Below are positions 29,119 to 31,795 of a DNA stretch of 31,795 nt, piece by piece. Origin of the DNA: JALVDI01 sp039186435 (GTDB lineage Bacteria > Myxococcota_A > Polyangia > Polyangiales > Houyiibacteriaceae); the NCBI GenBank assembly GCA_039186435.1, contig JBCDAA010000048.1:1-31795 (forward strand), read 5' to 3'. Each line of letters begins with the position of its first letter. The first letter of the stretch is position 1. Below the pieces are notes generated by a model, which was not told the DNA's origin, did no database searches, and worked only from the letters and a program-made list of their open reading frames with translations. The translations under genes and the position numbers were made by a program.

Positions 29119-30776
29119 CCGCCGAGGCTCCGACCCCTCAGCCCGATTTGGTGGGCCGCACGGTAGGCGGTCGCTTCAAGGTGCTCGAAAAGCTCGCCGC
29201 CGGCGGTATGGGGGTTGTCTACAAGGCGGAGCAGGTTCCGCTCGGCCGCATGGTGGCGGTGAAGATCCTTCGGCACCCTCAAGACCCGCGCCTCGACGAC
29301 AATTTCTCGAAGCGCTTTCTGCTCGAAGCCGCGGCGGTGGCGAACCTCAACCATCCCCACACGGTGGTGGTGCACGACTACGGCCGGGACGGTGAGCTCC
29401 TCTACTTCGCGATGGAGTACCTGCCGGGCAGCACGCTCACGGGGCTCGTCAAGAAGGGCGGGCCCATGCACCCGTCCCACGCCATTCACGTCGCGATGCA
29501 AATCGCGAGCTCGCTCCTCGACGCGCATGGGCAAGACCTCGTTCACCGGGATCTAAAGCCAGGCAATGTCATGGTGGGCGAGCGGGGTGGCGATCCTCTC
29601 TTCGCGAAGGTGCTCGACTTCGGCCTCGTGAAGATGGTGAGCAAACAAGAGAACGTGAAGCTCACCCAGAGCGGCATCATGCTCGGATCGCCGCGCTATA
29701 TGTCGCCCGAGCAGGTGCGCGGGGGCGAGGTCGATCATCGCGCTGATATCTATGCCTTCGGCGCGGTGCTCTGCTTCATGCTCACCGGAAAGTCGCCCTT
29801 CGCGAGCGGTTCCCAGTTCGAGGCGATGCGAGCGCATGTCTACACGCCTGCGCCGAAGCTTCGTGAGGTGAACCCGGAGTGTCGAGCGAGCGAGCGCGTC
29901 GAGCAGGTGGTGTTGCGCTGCCTCGAGAAAAAGCCCGACGATCGCTTTCAGTCCTTTGCCGAGATCATTTCTGCGCTCGAGCATGCGCGGCTCGCGCCGA
30001 CGGACGACGAGTTTGATGCCAAGCCGACGATGATGCGGGACTCGGGCGTGTCGCCGATCGCGGCGCCGCTGAGCCAACCGCCAGCGGAGAGTGTTCCCCC
30101 AGCGCCCACGCCAACGCCTGGGCCGGCGCCGCAGTTCTCCCTCGAAGCGCGAATGAGCGCGAACCCGCCCGCGCCATCGGACCCGCCGGCTCCCGAGCCG
30201 AGCGCCGATGTTCCCTCGATGCGCGACGCGGCCGTGCGGCGCACGCTCACGTGGGTTCTGCGAGGGCTGATCATTCTGGTTGTCGTCGCGGCCGCTGGGC
30301 TGGCGGCCTTCATCATTCCGAACGCGGCGAGCGAGCCCGAAATGCAGTCGACGCCGCTTCCGCCCTTGCCGGTCGAACCGGCGCCCACCCCACAGCCAGA
30401 GCCAGTCCCGGAGCCTGCCCCAGAGGTCGCGCCGCCGCAGCCGGCAGCTGCCCGAACGACGATCGTTGAGGTGCACAGCGATCCGTCGCCTGCGGTCGTT
30501 CGACGGGGTGGCGGAGACATTGGGGATACCCCTGTCACGCTGGAGATTCCCGAAGGCGAGACGTGGATCATCGAGGTATCTGCGACCGGCTACGTGCCGC
30601 AGCAGGTCGAGCTTCGTGGGGGCGACGGCCGGCGTGATGTCGTGCTCGAGCGTCGCCGTCGCCGGCCGCCTCGCGTTCCGGAAGAGGGAATGGGCATGGA
30701 GCCAACCGAGACGCGGATGGACCCTGGGTCGCGGATGGACGATCCCTTCTGGAACCCCTGGGGCGCCGAGGAGTAG
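29115..30776 (+). CDS. Ser/Thr protein kinase with membrane segment and PEGA domain
   Basis: 553 residues. The kinase domain (about 19-285) has GGMGVVY, catalytic Lys50 (VAVK), HRDLKPGN (Asp146), DFG (168-170) and the SPRYMSPEQ activation-loop end, so it should be active. A Pro/Glu/Ala-rich region (about 300-375) precedes one transmembrane segment (LIILVVVAAAGLAAFIIP, about 383-400). A second Pro/Glu linker leads to a C-terminal PEGA domain (about 450-520: GDTPVTLEIPEGETWIIEVSATGYVPQQVELR) outside the membrane, perhaps sensing or binding cell-wall components. GTG 29115 overlaps the tdk stop. It converges with the FAD-oxidoreductase gene, six bases apart, with no terminator visible. Confidence 0.95.
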   Translation: MTAEAPTPQPDLVGRTVGGRFKVLEKLAAGGMGVVYKAEQVPLGRMVAVKILRHPQDPRLDDNFSKRFLLEAAAVANLNHPHTVVVHDYGRDGELLYFAMEYLPGSTLTGLVKKGGPMHPSHAIHVAMQIASSLLDAHGQDLVHRDLKPGNVMVGERGGDPLFAKVLDFGLVKMVSKQENVKLTQSGIMLGSPRYMSPEQVRGGEVDHRADIYAFGAVLCFMLTGKSPFASGSQFEAMRAHVYTPAPKLREVNPECRASERVEQVVLRCLEKKPDDRFQSFAEIISALEHARLAPTDDEFDAKPTMMRDSGVSPIAAPLSQPPAESVPPAPTPTPGPAPQFSLEARMSANPPAPSDPPAPEPSADVPSMRDAAVRRTLTWVLRGLIILVVVAAAGLAAFIIPNAASEPEMQSTPLPPLPVEPAPTPQPEPVPEPAPEVAPPQPAAARTTIVEVHSDPSPAVVRRGGGDIGDTPVTLEIPEGETWIIEVSATGYVPQQVELRGGDGRRDVVLERRRRRPPRVPEEGMGMEPTETRMDPGSRMDDPFWNPWGAEE

Positions 30777-30782
30777 CGGTCG

Positions 30783-31795
30783 TCAGGTGAGGCCGACGCG
30801 ACGCGAAAGCGCCGACGCGAACAGGCCCTCCGGATCGTATTTCGTTTTGACCTCGCGCCAGCGCGCCGCGCGGGGATACATCGCCGCAAAGGTCGCCGCG
30901 TTCAGGAACGCGTCTTTGCCAAGGTAGATCCGGCCGCCCGCGTCGAGAACCTTCTGGTCGAGCCGCTGGAGCAGTTCGTGAAGGCCGTCTCGAACGGGAA
31001 AGTCGATCGCAAAGGTGTAGCCCTCGAAGGGAAAGGAGAGGAGGCCTTCCTGCTCTGCGCCAAACTTCTTTAGGACGTTCAGAAAGGGCACCTGATCGCT
31101 CGAGGTGATCGCCTCAAGAATCTCGCGAACTGTTTCGCGTCCCCCGTCGAGGGGCACCACGAACTGATACTGCGTGAAACCGCGCGGACCGTAGCCTCTG
31201 TGCCATTCGCCGACGAAGTCGAGCGGGTAGAAGAACTTTTCGTAGTGAGCGATGGCTGCGCCCCGGGACTGCATCTGCCCGAGGACAACGTTTAGCGCGC
31301 GGACGCTTAGCGGGTTGAGCGCGAAACTCGGCAGCTCGAAGGGCACAACGAGAGGCGAGGGCGGCGTGACCGAAAGGGGGTTTCGCACCGATCGCGGGAG
31401 GTCGCTTCGTTTCGCGTGGTCGCCAAGGGTGAGAACGCCGCGCCCCAGGTTGCGGCCGCGGGCAAGCGAATCGATCCACGCCACGGAGTAGGGGTAGGTC
31501 GAGTCGTAGGTCTCGAACGCGTCGAGCAACTCGTCGAGGTTTCGCACGGTCACAGCGCGCTGATGGAAATACGTCGTCTCGATCCGACGTAGACGAATCG
31601 TCGCGGTGAGGATCACGCCGAGGAGTCCCATCCCACCGAAGCTCGCCCAGAAGAGATCGGAGTGCTCTTCCCGGCATGCGCGCACAACCTCACCGGACGC
31701 GAGGAGAACCTCCATCGAGTCGACACAGTTCGAAAAGCAGCCGTCGACGTGATGCGCCTTGCCGTGAACGTCGTTGGCAATGCAGCCCCCGACGG
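30783..31795 (-). CDS. DprE1-like FAD-linked oxidoreductase, partial at the right edge
   Basis: The window holds the C-terminal 337 or so residues; the gene starts beyond 31795. Reading inward from the edge, the frame contains VGGCIANDVHGKAHHVDG, the FAD-binding (PCMH-type) signature, then GEVVRACREEHSDLFWASFGGMGLLGVI. The C-terminus (GGRIYLGKDAFLNAATFAAMYPRAARW, VDP-like YDPEGLFASALSRR) resembles DprE1, the FAD oxidase acting on decaprenylphosphoryl-ribose. The enzyme could act in cell-envelope arabinan-type or related sugar chemistry, but the substrate is inferred by similarity from memory only. The internal ATG at 31715 is not the real start, because the FAD motif lies upstream of it. Confidence 0.85.
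   Translation of the reverse strand, partial: VGGCIANDVHGKAHHVDGCFSNCVDSMEVLLASGEVVRACREEHSDLFWASFGGMGLLGVILTATIRLRRIETTYFHQRAVTVRNLDELLDAFETYDSTYPYSVAWIDSLARGRNLGRGVLTLGDHAKRSDLPRSVRNPLSVTPPSPLVVPFELPSFALNPLSVRALNVVLGQMQSRGAAIAHYEKFFYPLDFVGEWHRGYGPRGFTQYQFVVPLDGGRETVREILEAITSSDQVPFLNVLKKFGAEQEGLLSFPFEGYTFAIDFPVRDGLHELLQRLDQKVLDAGGRIYLGKDAFLNAATFAAMYPRAARWREVKTKYDPEGLFASALSRRVGLT

Overview
The window is high-GC bacterial DNA that most likely comes from a myxobacterium (Myxococcota, Polyangia-like; Sandaracinaceae would fit, but that rank is inference). The evidence is two proteins ending in MYXO-CTERM-type tails (Cys motif, hydrophobic segment, Arg cluster), many Cys- or Ser/Asp-rich lipoproteins, EGF/MopE/DUF4215-type repeat proteins, and Ser/Thr kinase signalling genes. 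I support 27 protein-coding loci, one of them interrupted by an in-frame stop and one cut by the right edge. I saw no tRNA, rRNA, CRISPR array or insertion sequence. No gene-free stretch exceeds 300 bases; the longest is about 229 bases at 10596-10824.

Layout. 1-5.2 kb: Cys-rich and Ser-rich lipoproteins, a ferritin-like di-iron protein, a VOC/PhnB-like protein, a TPR lipoprotein and an ArsR-type regulator. 5.2-10.2 kb (+): a VAT-1/quinone-oxidoreductase-like enzyme, a pseudo-receiver/J-domain/TPR protein, a predicted winged-helix protein and an outer-membrane barrel-like protein, closed by a 17-bp perfect hairpin terminator shared with a convergent lipoprotein. 10.8-14.5 kb (-): a probable operon of a small membrane protein, an OmpA-family protein with an acidic N-terminus and a membrane-anchored di-heme cytochrome c fused to rhodanese. 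14.5-17.9 kb (+): a SAM methyltransferase and DNA polymerase I whose proofreading active site is lost.

17.9-26.1 kb (-) is the most distinctive part: a compact operon with gaps of 9, 7 and 100 bases and one ATGA overlap. In transcription order it holds a TPR/Asp-Pro membrane protein, a Cys-rich lipoprotein, a temptin-like/MopE-repeat surface protein, a temptin-like/16-EGF surface protein and a small cytoplasmic TerB-like protein. Both large proteins start with the same module (a CxxCH motif followed by a DSDGDG-TNGQEL segment) and end in MYXO-CTERM-like anchors. A di-heme cytochrome lipoprotein is transcribed divergently. I read this as a candidate undescribed surface metal/redox or adhesion system, but function is inference.

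26.2-30.8 kb (+): the cytochrome lipoprotein, a PP2C phosphatase fused to a cyclic-nucleotide-binding domain, thymidine kinase and a PEGA-tailed Ser/Thr kinase form a tight cluster, so a phosphatase and a kinase that could oppose each other are co-encoded. The right edge holds the C-terminal part of a DprE1-like FAD oxidoreductase on the minus strand.
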